Shown one piece after another: positions 8,192 through 17,411 of a stretch of 64,000 nucleotides of DNA. The stretch is from an uncultured Prevotellaceae bacterium. GTDB lineage: Bacteria; Bacteroidota; Bacteroidia; Bacteroidales; Bacteroidaceae. Within the stretch, counting starts at the first letter, position 1. Every line of letters starts with the position of its first letter. Under the pieces are notes generated by a model. That model did not search any database and was not told the origin of the DNA. It saw only the letters and a list, made by a program, of their open reading frames with translations. The DNA lies in contig CADCFA010000002.1 in the NCBI GenBank assembly GCA_902800595.1, positions 1-64,000 on the forward strand. The letters are read 5' to 3'. The translations under genes were made by a program, and so were the position numbers.

Positions 8192-8929
8192 ATGAAAACA
8201 ATCACTACAAGACGTACCATCCGCAAATATGCCGAACGCGAGGTGAGCGAAACACTTCTCAACCGCTTATTTTCAGAGGCTGCACGCACGCAGACAATGG
8301 GTAATCTGCAACTCTACAGCGTAGTAGTAACCCGCTCTGCCGAGATGAAAGAAAAGTTATCACCTGCGCACTTCAACCAGCCGATGGTGAAGCTGGCGCC
8401 TGTGGTACTGACCGTCTGTGCCGACTTCAACCGCACCAGCGTGTGGGCTCGTCAGCGCAAGGCCATTCCAGGCTACGACAATTTCCTGTCGTTTATCAAC
8501 GCCGCTACAGATGCCCTGTTGTTCACGCAGACACTCTGCAACCTGATGGACGAGGAGGGACTAGGCTACTGTTATCTTGGCACCACCGTCTATATGCCTC
8601 AGATGATCATCGACACACTGCAGCTGCCTAAACTTGTCATGCCTGTAGCCACACTCACCGTTGGCTGGCCAGCGGAAGAGCCTCCCCTCTCCGACCGTCT
8701 GCCGAATGCCTCGTTTGTGCACAGCGAGACTTACCACGCCTACACCCCTGCCGACATAGACACCTTCTATCACGAGAAGGAATCCCTGCCCGAGAACCGC
8801 CATTTCTGCGAGATCAACCAGAAAGAGACGCTCGCCCAGATCTTCACCGATATCCGCTACACGAAGAAAGACAACGAAGCGATGTCAGCTGGTCTGCTTG
8901 AAGCACTGAAGCACCAAGGGTTCCTCTGA
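8192..8929 (+). CDS. Nitroreductase family flavoprotein (NfsA-like)
   Basis: The 245-residue protein belongs to the FMN-dependent nitroreductase superfamily, which reduces nitro compounds, quinones or flavins with NAD(P)H. The N-terminus TITTRRTIRKYAEREV is the FMN phosphate-binding arginine region, followed by SEAARTQTMGNLQ. The middle INAATDALLFTQTLCNLMDEEGLGYCYLGT and VATLTVGWPAE match the flavin-binding core and dimer interface. The length fits the NfsA/FRP-like group. It stands alone, convergent with the MFS transporter gene only 16 nt away. Its promoter carries a possible operator. The natural substrate is unknown. Confidence 0.88.
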   Translation: MKTITTRRTIRKYAEREVSETLLNRLFSEAARTQTMGNLQLYSVVVTRSAEMKEKLSPAHFNQPMVKLAPVVLTVCADFNRTSVWARQRKAIPGYDNFLSFINAATDALLFTQTLCNLMDEEGLGYCYLGTTVYMPQMIIDTLQLPKLVMPVATLTVGWPAEEPPLSDRLPNASFVHSETYHAYTPADIDTFYHEKESLPENRHFCEINQKETLAQIFTDIRYTKKDNEAMSAGLLEALKHQGFL

Positions 8930-8945
8930 AAACGCCAACAAGAGA

Positions 8946-10406
8946 TTAATCTTCCTCCACCACGATGGGCTTGTACTTAGGCACCAGACTCTTCATGATG
9001 CACCAGCCGATGAGATAGGCCACGGCACACACACAGAACACCACCATGTAGGCAGCGGGCTTACCTTCAAATCCAAAGAACTCGAAAGCACTCCCCTGAG
9101 CAGCGGCCCAAGTGAAAAACTGACCAGAACCCATATTGATAGCCATAGAGCCGAAACCACCCGTCATGGTGCCCAGTCCCACAATCGTACCGATAGTGCT
9201 CTTGGGAAACATATCACCGATCGTGGAATAGAGGTTGGCACTCCAGGCCTGATGTCCAGCACCAAGGAGTCCGATGAGGATTGCAGGCCACCAGGCGCTA
9301 TAAGCTCCCAGAGGCTGTGCAAAGAGTCCCAAAAGCGGCAGACAGGCAAAGATGAGCATCGCACGCATACGACCCAGATAAGGGTTCATGCCCCGCTTCT
9401 CAACGAAGTACTTAGGCAGGTAGCCGCCACCGATACTAAGTACCGTTACGATGAAATAGAGCGTAAAGATAAGCAGGATACCCATGGTAGAGTCGGAGGT
9501 GTAACCATACTGGTCGGAGAAATAGGCAGGTGCCCAGAAGAGGAAGAACCACCATACGCCATCTGTCATCAGCTTACCCACGAGGAAAGCCCACGTCTGC
9601 TTAAAGGTGAAGCACTTCAGGAACGGGATGGCTTTCTCTTCGGTATCCTTCTCTCGGTCCTGCACCTCAGCCAGATCCACATCCTGCTCGATATAGTTGA
9701 GCTCAGCCTGGTTCACACGCTTGTTACTACGAGGTTTGTCATAGAGCCACACCCACAGACCCATCCAAACATAACCCAGCACACCGATGATGATGAATGC
9801 CATCTCCCAACCCCACGCACGAGCCAGCAGAGGGATGGTGGCAGGAGCTGCCAGCGCACCCACAGAGGCACCGCTGTTGAAGATAGAGGTGGAGAAAGCA
9901 CGATCCTTGGCAGGGAAATACTCGGCTGTAGCCTTGATGGCAGCAGGGAAGTTGCCCGCCTCACCAACGGCCAGCAGCATACGACAGCTCAGGAAGAGCC
10001 ATACCGAGACGGTGGCGATAGCCACAGCTGCATCGCTGCCCGCCTGCACCAGTCGCAGTGTCTCTATGGAGTCATAGTTCTCAATCGCCATCGTAGCCCA
10101 GCCGCAGCCTGCATGCAGCACTGCACCCGTTGACCACACGAAGATGGCAATCAGGTAGCCCTTCTTAGTGCCCATCCAGTCGATGAACTTACCAGCGAAG
10201 AGGTTGGCAATGGCATAGAACAGCGAGAACATACCAGTGATGAAACCATAGTCGGCATCAGTCCAATGGAAGTCAACGGCAATAAAGTCTTTCCAGGTTA
10301 ATGACAGCACCTGGCGATCCATGTAGTTGACCGTTGTCGCCAAGAAGAGTAACGCACAGATGCCCCAACGGAAATTGGACATCTTGGTAGTTTGAATAGG
10401 AGTCAT
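8946..10406 (-). CDS. MFS transporter, hexuronate/ExuT-like
   Basis: The 486-residue inner-membrane protein has about 12 hydrophobic segments. It carries the anion:cation symporter-type N-terminus (WGICALLFLATTVNYMDRQVLS) and the characteristic AVGEAGNFPAAIKATAEYFP motif, with FNSGASVGALAAPATIPLL following. Relatives import hexuronates such as galacturonate by proton symport. It starts 16 nt after the exported lipoprotein gene and is the last gene of the minus-strand cluster led by the TMEM43-family gene. Whether it serves that cluster or is merely read through is unclear. A start at the internal MSNFRWG is possible. Confidence 0.87.
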   Translation of the reverse strand: MTPIQTTKMSNFRWGICALLFLATTVNYMDRQVLSLTWKDFIAVDFHWTDADYGFITGMFSLFYAIANLFAGKFIDWMGTKKGYLIAIFVWSTGAVLHAGCGWATMAIENYDSIETLRLVQAGSDAAVAIATVSVWLFLSCRMLLAVGEAGNFPAAIKATAEYFPAKDRAFSTSIFNSGASVGALAAPATIPLLARAWGWEMAFIIIGVLGYVWMGLWVWLYDKPRSNKRVNQAELNYIEQDVDLAEVQDREKDTEEKAIPFLKCFTFKQTWAFLVGKLMTDGVWWFFLFWAPAYFSDQYGYTSDSTMGILLIFTLYFIVTVLSIGGGYLPKYFVEKRGMNPYLGRMRAMLIFACLPLLGLFAQPLGAYSAWWPAILIGLLGAGHQAWSANLYSTIGDMFPKSTIGTIVGLGTMTGGFGSMAINMGSGQFFTWAAAQGSAFEFFGFEGKPAAYMVVFCVCAVAYLIGWCIMKSLVPKYKPIVVEED

Positions 10407-10422
10407 CGTAACTTATCTAATA

Positions 10423-11910
10423 TTATTGTATATCATGGAAATTGGCAGGCACCTCCTCAAACTTCGGCAGATTGGCCAGATAAGCCTTACCAGCCTCAGC
10501 ACTGATGGTACGATCGTTCAGACTGCATTCCTGGATTTCGCCAGCCACCGACAGAGCCGTGAAGTAACCGATACGCATGCCGTTCTTGATGGCATAGATC
10601 TCAGTATATATGGAAGGTCCGCCAGCAGAACCTGACAAGCGGAGATAGCTCACATCACCCTTCATGGCCTTGCTGGGCTTCAACTTAGAAGTCTCAACGG
10701 CAATCAGCTTGTACTGACCATTCTTCTTCAGGAAGAAAGCGCCGTCAGCATCATCCTTGTCGCGCAGCCATATCCACTCGTTCTCATAATCGAGATAGCA
10801 ATGGGCATACTTGGCAAACTTCACATCCTGACGCTCATGGGGATCATCAGCCACATAGAGCTTCTGCATCTCTGCGATCTCACTCTTCCACACAGGGATC
10901 TCCTCATCGACCAGCGTCTGATACATCTCATACTCATGTTCAATCAGCTTACCGTCTCTCAGATAGATCATACCGACACAGTAACTTTCAGGGGCACCAT
11001 GGGTGTAGCAGAGCTCCAACCCCTTCGGACCCTCGAAGGCTGCAACGATCCCGTTAGGTATATAGCCATCGGCATCGGCATTCCAACTGGAGCCATACTC
11101 AGGCGAATAATAGCCCAGCTTCTCCAGCTTGTAGATCTTGCCGCTATCAACCAGCAACTCCAGGGCGAGGGCTGACTTACGGTCTGCATCATACGGATCC
11201 TTTGGTGCGTTCTTATACTCTCCCTCGAACTCCACCGTACCATGGATATAACGGTTGTCGATGATGGCAATCTTCGCAGAATTCGTGGCCTTCATACCAT
11301 ATTCCTTCTCCAGCTTCTTCACGATATCGTCAGGCAGCTTTTTATATTCATAACCATTCTCTGCACATGACTTGACGGACAGCATCCTGCGGGAAAGGAG
11401 ATAGCTGTCGGTAACGATGACAGAGCCCCAACCTGTATCTTCGTCCGCCTTCTTCGGAACAACAAGGGAGAAACGGGCACTGAGGGATGGAATACCCTCA
11501 CGACCATGGATCTGACCGATACTGGGCTTGTTGCCGTCAGGATCCTTCAGCACCTCATCGATATACTTCAGCTTGATGATCTTGTCGCCAGCGATCATGT
11601 TGGTATATGAAGAGGCATTACGACGGAACATCTCCTGGAGTTCCCAACGCTTGTGATAGTCGTCAAAGTATTCGGCATTATCCTCCGTCTTCTGCGGCTC
11701 CTCCACATCCGTCCAATAGAGCATCTGCATATACTTACCATCTTCACCTATCAGGAACATCGGTAAAGGCGTGGTGTCATTCTCCTCAATGATACTGTCG
11801 ATCAATGCCTTCAGAGAATCTTTACTGTCAGCTGGCGCCGTCTGGCCTTTATTCTTGCAGCTGACCATCAGTGCCATTGCGCAAATGGCCACAAACAAAA
11901 GTTTCTTCAT
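10423..11910 (-). CDS. Exported lipoprotein of unknown function, TMEM43-type cluster
   Basis: The 495-residue protein starts with a lipoprotein signal (MKKLLFVAICAMALMVSC, lipidated Cys18). I chose this ATG over one 12 nt upstream because it gives a standard signal. The rest is acidic and mixed, with no motif I recognise. Aromatic-rich segments (WIWLRDKDDADGAFFLKK and FTALSVAGEIQECSLND) suggest a beta-rich periplasmic or surface domain. It overlaps the stop of the upstream gene at translation distance and is followed by the MFS gene. By context it belongs with the beta-helix, AAA+ and TMEM43-like proteins. Confidence 0.8.
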   Translation of the reverse strand: MKKLLFVAICAMALMVSCKNKGQTAPADSKDSLKALIDSIIEENDTTPLPMFLIGEDGKYMQMLYWTDVEEPQKTEDNAEYFDDYHKRWELQEMFRRNASSYTNMIAGDKIIKLKYIDEVLKDPDGNKPSIGQIHGREGIPSLSARFSLVVPKKADEDTGWGSVIVTDSYLLSRRMLSVKSCAENGYEYKKLPDDIVKKLEKEYGMKATNSAKIAIIDNRYIHGTVEFEGEYKNAPKDPYDADRKSALALELLVDSGKIYKLEKLGYYSPEYGSSWNADADGYIPNGIVAAFEGPKGLELCYTHGAPESYCVGMIYLRDGKLIEHEYEMYQTLVDEEIPVWKSEIAEMQKLYVADDPHERQDVKFAKYAHCYLDYENEWIWLRDKDDADGAFFLKKNGQYKLIAVETSKLKPSKAMKGDVSYLRLSGSAGGPSIYTEIYAIKNGMRIGYFTALSVAGEIQECSLNDRTISAEAGKAYLANLPKFEEVPANFHDIQ

Positions 11911-11911
11911 A

Positions 11912-12553
11912 TCATTCTGCATATTGTTTCAAATCAGGTTCTTGCTGGCGTTCCTTCTGCCTATCGCTGATGTAGTTTTGGAAATAGTCCTTCTCACCGT
12001 CTTTTCTGTCAGGTGAGAGGAAATCATCCACATACCAGTCGCCACGCTCAAAGTAGAGTCCGAGCACGATGGTGTAGTCATTGCCATAATTCTTGCCATA
12101 GACTTCTGCGAAAGCCGTAGAGTCGGTAATCTGGTCGATTCTGCCCACCTCGTAAGTGAAGTTGTTATCATCCTGTGAGTTCGTCCAGTGGTCGTAGTCA
12201 AGCACGATATCATCATCGCCGGCAGCCTCCAAAGCTTCTTTATATAAGGCTTGGTAGCGCAATGAGCAATAGGCACTGTCGAGATTACCGCGCTGCATCA
12301 GTCTCACTCCCCCCTCATCGTACTTGGGATTCTTATAGCAGGCATACATCGCATCTACCCGCTGACGGATATAGTCCGCCGTATGCTTGCCGTCATCCGC
12401 AAGAGAGACGGAGTCCGCCTCAAGTGAGTCAACCTCATTCACCATACCTGGGCCGTCAAGTATCTGGTTTTGAAGATACTTATAGCCCCAAAATCCGCAT
12501 GCAACAACTACAAGCGCAAGTACAACTATGATTATAATGGTCATCTTTTTCAT
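11912..12553 (-). CDS. Membrane-anchored exported protein of unknown function
   Basis: The 213-residue protein has one N-terminal hydrophobic segment (residues 4-22, ending VVVACGFWGYKYL) that acts as an anchor. Cys19 could also be a lipobox cysteine, but the following residues are not typical. The soluble part holds a repeated acidic/aromatic pattern (DYDHWTNSQDDNNFTYEV and FERGDWYVDDFLSP) that recalls small periplasmic DUF3828-like folds, without real support. It lies 25 nt after the secreted 219-residue protein gene and its 3' end abuts the lipoprotein gene, so it is part of the same unit. Confidence 0.78.
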   Translation of the reverse strand: MKKMTIIIIVVLALVVVACGFWGYKYLQNQILDGPGMVNEVDSLEADSVSLADDGKHTADYIRQRVDAMYACYKNPKYDEGGVRLMQRGNLDSAYCSLRYQALYKEALEAAGDDDIVLDYDHWTNSQDDNNFTYEVGRIDQITDSTAFAEVYGKNYGNDYTIVLGLYFERGDWYVDDFLSPDRKDGEKDYFQNYISDRQKERQQEPDLKQYAE

Positions 12554-12578
12554 TTGTTCTCGGAGATAAATTTAATTT

Positions 12579-13238
12579 TTATTCCATGTCAGGCGTTTCA
12601 AGAGGCTCTGACTTGGCAAAGACAGGCTTCATACCATCCCACGTGAAGGTATGCTTCAAGGGAGCACCATTGCCCCACTCTTCCACAATCACATTCTTAC
12701 CCACCCTTGGCAACCTGCAGAACACCTGGGTGAATTCCTTCTTGTCGCCCCATCGATAGCCTTTCAGGATATCAGGCTCAGGTGTCAGCGTCTTCTTAGC
12801 AGGATCGTAATCATAGAAGCAAACAATCTCCAGACATGGGTCTGTAGGCTTACCCAGACGAATAGCCAACAGTCTGTGGCCGTTACTTCTGTTCCAGTAG
12901 CAAGCCGACATATACTCGCCATCAGTACCAGCATCATTAACCTCTACATAGCCATTCTTGGCATCAATGGTAACGATCAGTTCCGTCTCCTTATCCAGGA
13001 CTTCCCTGGCGAGTCCTTTTTCCATCGTATGGCACACAGCTCCCACCATCCAGGTAGGCCATGTGCTGTTGAAGCTGTCCAACATAATACCAATACTGCC
13101 GTTAATGACATGATCGATAGTCTTAGTTTTCCAGCCTTTGTCGATTACCTCAAGGGGACACGACTCGAAATGTCGGTCTTGTGCCATTGCAGCCATCACT
13201 GATACAAGCATGACGACAGTGAGAATTGTTCTCTTCAT
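12579..13238 (-). CDS. Secreted protein of unknown function
   Basis: The 219-residue protein has a clear cleavable signal peptide (MKRTILTVVMLVSVMAAMAQ) and no lipobox. The mature part is a single compact domain with several Trp and Cys residues (STWPTWMVGAVCHTM, YMSACYWNRSNG, EIVCFYDYDPAKKTLTPEPD), suggesting a beta-rich periplasmic fold. I cannot place it in a family. It is 23 nt downstream of the AAA+ gene, in the same orientation and spacing as the rest of the cluster. Confidence 0.78.
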   Translation of the reverse strand: MKRTILTVVMLVSVMAAMAQDRHFESCPLEVIDKGWKTKTIDHVINGSIGIMLDSFNSTWPTWMVGAVCHTMEKGLAREVLDKETELIVTIDAKNGYVEVNDAGTDGEYMSACYWNRSNGHRLLAIRLGKPTDPCLEIVCFYDYDPAKKTLTPEPDILKGYRWGDKKEFTQVFCRLPRVGKNVIVEEWGNGAPLKHTFTWDGMKPVFAKSEPLETPDME

Positions 13239-13261
13239 ATACCTAATTATATATGTTTTTA

Positions 13262-14296
13262 CTATTGTTCAATACGAGATCTCACGGAGAAGCCTTCCTT
13301 CAGGTCTTCAACAGTGAGTTCGGTTAGTTGCTTCTTGCTCAGGTTATGCTGACTTGCGAGTCGGTTAGCCTGCTGCTGGATGGACTTCTCAAACACATTT
13401 CTCGCATAACGGGCATTACCGAAATTGCGATCCTTGTGCTCCACAACATAATCGAAGCGTTCCTTAAGATATTCCTCTGCATCATCGGCAAGGGTGTATT
13501 GGTTCTTCTTCATATACATCTTGAAGATCTCCGACAACTCCTTACCAGAATAGTCAGGGAAGTCGATATAACGGTTGAAACGTGACTGCAAGCCAGGATT
13601 GGAGTCGATGAAACGCTGCATCTCGTCTTTATAGCCTGCGATGATCACCACCAGACGATCCCGATGATCCTCCATACGTTTCAGCAGGGTGGCAATGGCT
13701 TCCTGACCATAGTCGCTGCCATTTCCTCCTTCAGGAACCAATGAATAAGCCTCATCGATGAAGAGCACACCATCAAGGGCCTGCTGGATAACGGTATCCG
13801 TCTTCATGGCTGTCTGTCCCATATACTTGGCAACAAGTCCACCACGGTCTGTCTCCACCGTATGTCCTTTCTTCAGCACACCCAGATCCTTGTAGATACG
13901 TCCGACGATACGTGCCACCGTTGTCTTACCAGTACCTGGAGAGCCGTAGAATACAAGGTGATAAGACACCTTGGCAGTCTTCAGGCCCTGAGCCTCACGT
14001 TGCTTCTGAAGCTTCACAAAGTTCGCCAGCGAGCGCACTTCTTTCTTCACGCTGCCAAGGCCGATGAGCTCATCCAGTTCCTTATAGGGATCGCCCTCGA
14101 GCGGTTCATTCACAATGACAGTGTCTTTCTTCTCCACCTGCTCAGTCTTTGGTGTTGACTCTTCAGTTGTCTCACTGCTCTCTTCATCATCAACGAAGAT
14201 ACCAATGATTATCAAGATGATAAAGGTTCCTACCGTCAGACAGCCACAGCCTTTGAAGAACCTACCTGCCATTTCTTTCAAATTGTCCAAATCCAT
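13262..14296 (-). CDS. CbbX/CfxQ-like AAA+ ATPase with N-terminal membrane segment
   Basis: The 344-residue protein has one hydrophobic segment (about 19-35), an acidic and Ser/Thr-rich linker (36-65), and a CbbX/SpoVK-type AAA+ domain. Visible motifs are Walker A GSPGTGKT at 118-125, a pore-loop-like KYMGQTA near 157-163, Walker B GVLFIDEA at 176-183, sensor VIIAGYKDEM and an arginine-finger region NPGLQSRFNRYI. CbbX-type ATPases thread the tails of client proteins through a hexameric ring to remodel them. Here the client is presumably a product of the surrounding cluster. The charge pattern around the hydrophobic segment is unexpected for a cytoplasmic ATPase. Confidence 0.9.
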   Translation of the reverse strand: MDLDNLKEMAGRFFKGCGCLTVGTFIILIIIGIFVDDEESSETTEESTPKTEQVEKKDTVIVNEPLEGDPYKELDELIGLGSVKKEVRSLANFVKLQKQREAQGLKTAKVSYHLVFYGSPGTGKTTVARIVGRIYKDLGVLKKGHTVETDRGGLVAKYMGQTAMKTDTVIQQALDGVLFIDEAYSLVPEGGNGSDYGQEAIATLLKRMEDHRDRLVVIIAGYKDEMQRFIDSNPGLQSRFNRYIDFPDYSGKELSEIFKMYMKKNQYTLADDAEEYLKERFDYVVEHKDRNFGNARYARNVFEKSIQQQANRLASQHNLSKKQLTELTVEDLKEGFSVRSRIEQ

Positions 14297-14316
14297 ACCA
14301 CACTAGTATTCTGTAA

Positions 14317-15936
14317 TTATTTAGGACCAAGTCCACGACTTTGAATATTCGGATCAAGCGGATTATCATTAAACACGGTCTTCTGACCTATCTGCTCACA
14401 CATATTCATCGAACCAAGGTTCTCTGACGGATGATAGATCTGGCATCCCATCAGATAGAATTTGTTCTTGAGATTGAAAAGTGGCGAATCACCCCAGTTG
14501 GCAAAGAATCTGCAGTCATCAAAGACCAGTCCTTCAACGTTCCACCCATCTACCAGATCATACTCGCGGTTGCTGAAGAAGTCACACTTATTGAACTTGA
14601 CAGCCACACAATCTCTCATATTCATGATACCATAGGTGCAATCGTGAACATTGGAGTTCATCAGACTGAAATCGGAGGTCTCTATCAGGTCGAGGCCATA
14701 GGTACCACAACCATAGAGGTCACAATCTGCCACCAGAGTCATCCTACCTCCTCGGACACCTATCACACCACCAGAGCAGTAACCTCCTTCCGTGTGGCCA
14801 ATGGTAAGATTCCTCACCTCACAGTTCTCACAGTTGACGAAGTAGATACAATAGGAGTAACGTGGATCGACCTCGATACTCGCATTTTTCTCACCCTTGA
14901 TGATCAGGTTCTTCATGTTCAACAGGGCCAGCTGCTGTCCGTCAGACTCCGACTCACTCACCACCAGCGGTTCCTTGCTGGTTATCTCATAAGCCATCTC
15001 ACACCATCTGCGACCAGGCTGATTACGGAACTTCTCTTCTCTTTCCAACACACGTGAGAGGTTCAGATGCACGCCAGCGGCAACCACCACCGTGCGGTTA
15101 CTGCCTAAGGCTGCCAGAAATTCATCTTCGTTGGTGACGCTGTAATAAGCCATGCCATCCACCTCGTCAGGTCCGCGCCCGTCATCGTCAAGACCACCGG
15201 GGAAGCTGCCTTTGCCATTCACCAGATCGCGCAACTCCTGATTATAGGCAGGATCACTCATGTCCATATAGCCTCGTTCGTTATCAGGAACAGTCTCTTC
15301 TGTCTTGATCATCTGCACGTTGGTCTGCTCGATGATATTGAGTTTGATCGTCTTGTTGTCTGCCACAGGCTTATACCACTTCTGTTTGCCGAAATGCTCC
15401 TGCAAGTCCTTCGACTGGAACTTCCAGCCACGACGCGCCAGGATCTCATTACGCATCAGGCGTAACTCATCTTTTGAGAAACGACTCAGATAAGTGGTAT
15501 TGAGTAGCATACCTGTGATAATATCACTCACAGGCTGTTTCTCAGCCCATTCCTCCTGTCCTTTGCAATTCTCCAGATTGTCGGGTGTGAGCACCAGCAC
15601 CTCTGAAGCATCGCCATTAGGTCTGCGAACCACGAGGAAATTCATACCATCCTGACGGATATGCTGGACACGCCATCCAAACTCGCCACGAACTGGAGGG
15701 GTATCCTCTGCCTGACGACTCGGAATGATCTTATATTGCCCTGGCTTATTACCATCCTTCTCAATGGTCAGTTCACTATAGTCCGAGCCTTGGAAATAGA
15801 CGACACCACCCATACGAACCGTTGCCGTAAAGAGCACACTGCCGCTCCACCACTTGGAATCGTTACGAATTTCCTGTGCCTGCGCACTACCAAGAGCGCA
15901 CAGGCATAGGGTTATCATAAATAACAGTTTCTTCAT
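14317..15936 (-). CDS. Secreted YARHG-domain and parallel beta-helix protein
   Basis: The 539-residue protein has a signal peptide (1-20, cleaved near AQA-Q). A small beta domain follows (about 25-120). A YARHG domain (about 150-205) is recognisable from FSKDELRLMRNEILARRGW followed by a QKWYKP end. A right-handed parallel beta-helix (about 270-505) shows repeated short turns such as NCEVRNLTIG, ADCDLYGCGTYG and CDFFSNREYD. YARHG domains are extracellular and often sit with peptidoglycan- or envelope-related modules, and the beta-helix may bind polysaccharide. It overlaps the TMEM43-family gene by 4 nt, so the two are translationally coupled. Confidence 0.82.
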   Translation of the reverse strand: MKKLLFMITLCLCALGSAQAQEIRNDSKWWSGSVLFTATVRMGGVVYFQGSDYSELTIEKDGNKPGQYKIIPSRQAEDTPPVRGEFGWRVQHIRQDGMNFLVVRRPNGDASEVLVLTPDNLENCKGQEEWAEKQPVSDIITGMLLNTTYLSRFSKDELRLMRNEILARRGWKFQSKDLQEHFGKQKWYKPVADNKTIKLNIIEQTNVQMIKTEETVPDNERGYMDMSDPAYNQELRDLVNGKGSFPGGLDDDGRGPDEVDGMAYYSVTNEDEFLAALGSNRTVVVAAGVHLNLSRVLEREEKFRNQPGRRWCEMAYEITSKEPLVVSESESDGQQLALLNMKNLIIKGEKNASIEVDPRYSYCIYFVNCENCEVRNLTIGHTEGGYCSGGVIGVRGGRMTLVADCDLYGCGTYGLDLIETSDFSLMNSNVHDCTYGIMNMRDCVAVKFNKCDFFSNREYDLVDGWNVEGLVFDDCRFFANWGDSPLFNLKNKFYLMGCQIYHPSENLGSMNMCEQIGQKTVFNDNPLDPNIQSRGLGPK

Positions 15937-17339
15937 ACAGATTCTGGCGTTTGAGTCATATTTTTATTGCGGGCATTAGCTGCCAACTCCTTCAACTTAT
16001 CCTTTCCCTTGAAAGCAAATACCCAGATGAGGAAACCTGCCAAAGCCAGGAGACAAATAGCAAGAACCGGACGATAGAACAACCATGCAATGGCGATGAT
16101 GATCAGAGACCACACAATACCCACAATCGTGCAGACAACACCAACACCCCATCCGAAGATACCAGCGATGAAAGGCACCACCTTCAGGATCGTCTCGATG
16201 AAGCCGAAGATACCCTTCAGACCACCGATCACCATCAGAATGCCTACGATGCGGAAGATCCACAGAAGCGTGCTGTTAGCCTCTTTCTCGGCATCGATGA
16301 TTTCATCTCCGCTCTTCTTACCCATCACTAGCGTCTGGAAGCGCTTGCCGTTCTTTGCCTTATAAGGTTTGAAGCTGTCACCATCGACAACAGCCATCAC
16401 TGTCACCTTGGCTGGTACCACCTTCTCGAAAGTCACACGTACGTCACCCACCTCAGGAGAGCCAGGTACACGTCCGAAATAAAGCACATTGCTGGCTTGG
16501 TGAACATACGCCAGGTCCTTCTTGTTCTCAGCATTTGCCATCGACTTGTTGATAGAGTCGTTTACAGCCTGCAGCGAGTCGAGCATAGCCTTCACTGAAT
16601 CAGGGAGCAGAGCTCTTACAGAATCAGGAATGGCAGACTGCTGTGCAGGTTGCTGGGTGGGCTGTTGGTTACTCTTCTGTACGCCATAGAAACGCTCATA
16701 GGCTGTCTGTGTGCTCTTATCCAACTGCTTCAGCAGATCTTCTGCCATCGCCAGTTCCAGTCCCTCGCGTGAAGAGATGCTGTGAATCAGACTCTCAGTC
16801 AACTTATACGCACCCCATGACACATTCTCTGCATACTGCTCTGCATCCTCATAGGTTGTCAGCACCATATTCTTATTCTGGTAAGCCGGATCCTTGAAAC
16901 TGGCTGACTCCACAGGTCTTGAAACCCACTCCTTACTATAAGTATAGGTAGTGGTCGTCACTTCCTTACCACCCAGTTTGTCTTCCCGCTTCTCCTGGGC
17001 ATGCTCCACCCACTGGTAGTACTCAACAGTACGTCTGAGCGAGATAGCCTTGGCACCAATGCCGAATTCAGCATCTGTCAGAGAGTCCTCAGTAGTTGCC
17101 ATAGCAGTACCACAGATGAGTTCCCCCTCCAAAGAAGCATCCTTCTTGTTAGGATTCTCCATCTCCACATAGGCATTTCCTGCCTCATCGAGCATCTTTT
17201 CGGTCTTCACTGCACGACCTTCGTTCCACCACAGCAGAGCTGTACCTGCAATAAACAACAGGAAACCTGTGCCTATTGCCCTAAATGAATTACCTACTCG
17301 GGTACCATAACCCGTCGTTGTTACTTCTTGATAAGCCAT
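15933..17339 (-). CDS. TMEM43/LUMA family (DUF1625) membrane protein
   Basis: The 468-residue protein begins with a short cytosolic arm (TTTGYGTRVGNSFRAI), one membrane helix (about 20-40, GFLLFIAGTALLWWNEGRA) and a large extracytoplasmic part. After about residue 360 there are four closely packed hydrophobic segments, then a basic tail. The NEGRAVKT start, the LEGELICGTA stretch and the four-helix C-terminal block are hallmarks of the TMEM43 family, known in animals as an inner-nuclear-membrane protein and unstudied in most bacteria. An insert at about 220-265 is rich in Gln/Pro. It leads the cluster; I found no clear promoter in the 72 nt before it. Confidence 0.85.
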   Translation of the reverse strand: MAYQEVTTTGYGTRVGNSFRAIGTGFLLFIAGTALLWWNEGRAVKTEKMLDEAGNAYVEMENPNKKDASLEGELICGTAMATTEDSLTDAEFGIGAKAISLRRTVEYYQWVEHAQEKREDKLGGKEVTTTTYTYSKEWVSRPVESASFKDPAYQNKNMVLTTYEDAEQYAENVSWGAYKLTESLIHSISSREGLELAMAEDLLKQLDKSTQTAYERFYGVQKSNQQPTQQPAQQSAIPDSVRALLPDSVKAMLDSLQAVNDSINKSMANAENKKDLAYVHQASNVLYFGRVPGSPEVGDVRVTFEKVVPAKVTVMAVVDGDSFKPYKAKNGKRFQTLVMGKKSGDEIIDAEKEANSTLLWIFRIVGILMVIGGLKGIFGFIETILKVVPFIAGIFGWGVGVVCTIVGIVWSLIIIAIAWLFYRPVLAICLLALAGFLIWVFAFKGKDKLKELAANARNKNMTQTPESV

Positions 17340-17411
17340 AATGATTAATTTTGCGGTTATTATTAATTAGTAATGATTTTCGTTCTATTGGCTTTAGTTT
17401 TAAACTTATTC

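Noticed and set aside
7573..8304. A 243-codon plus-strand frame across the RNR-domain gene and the nitroreductase start
   Set aside because: It is antisense to one real gene and out of frame with another. The region contains the two divergent promoters, which makes a gene here implausible.
9252..10133. A 293-codon open frame on the plus strand
   Set aside because: It lies wholly inside the MFS transporter gene on the other strand, has no domain features, and its length follows from the codon bias of that gene.
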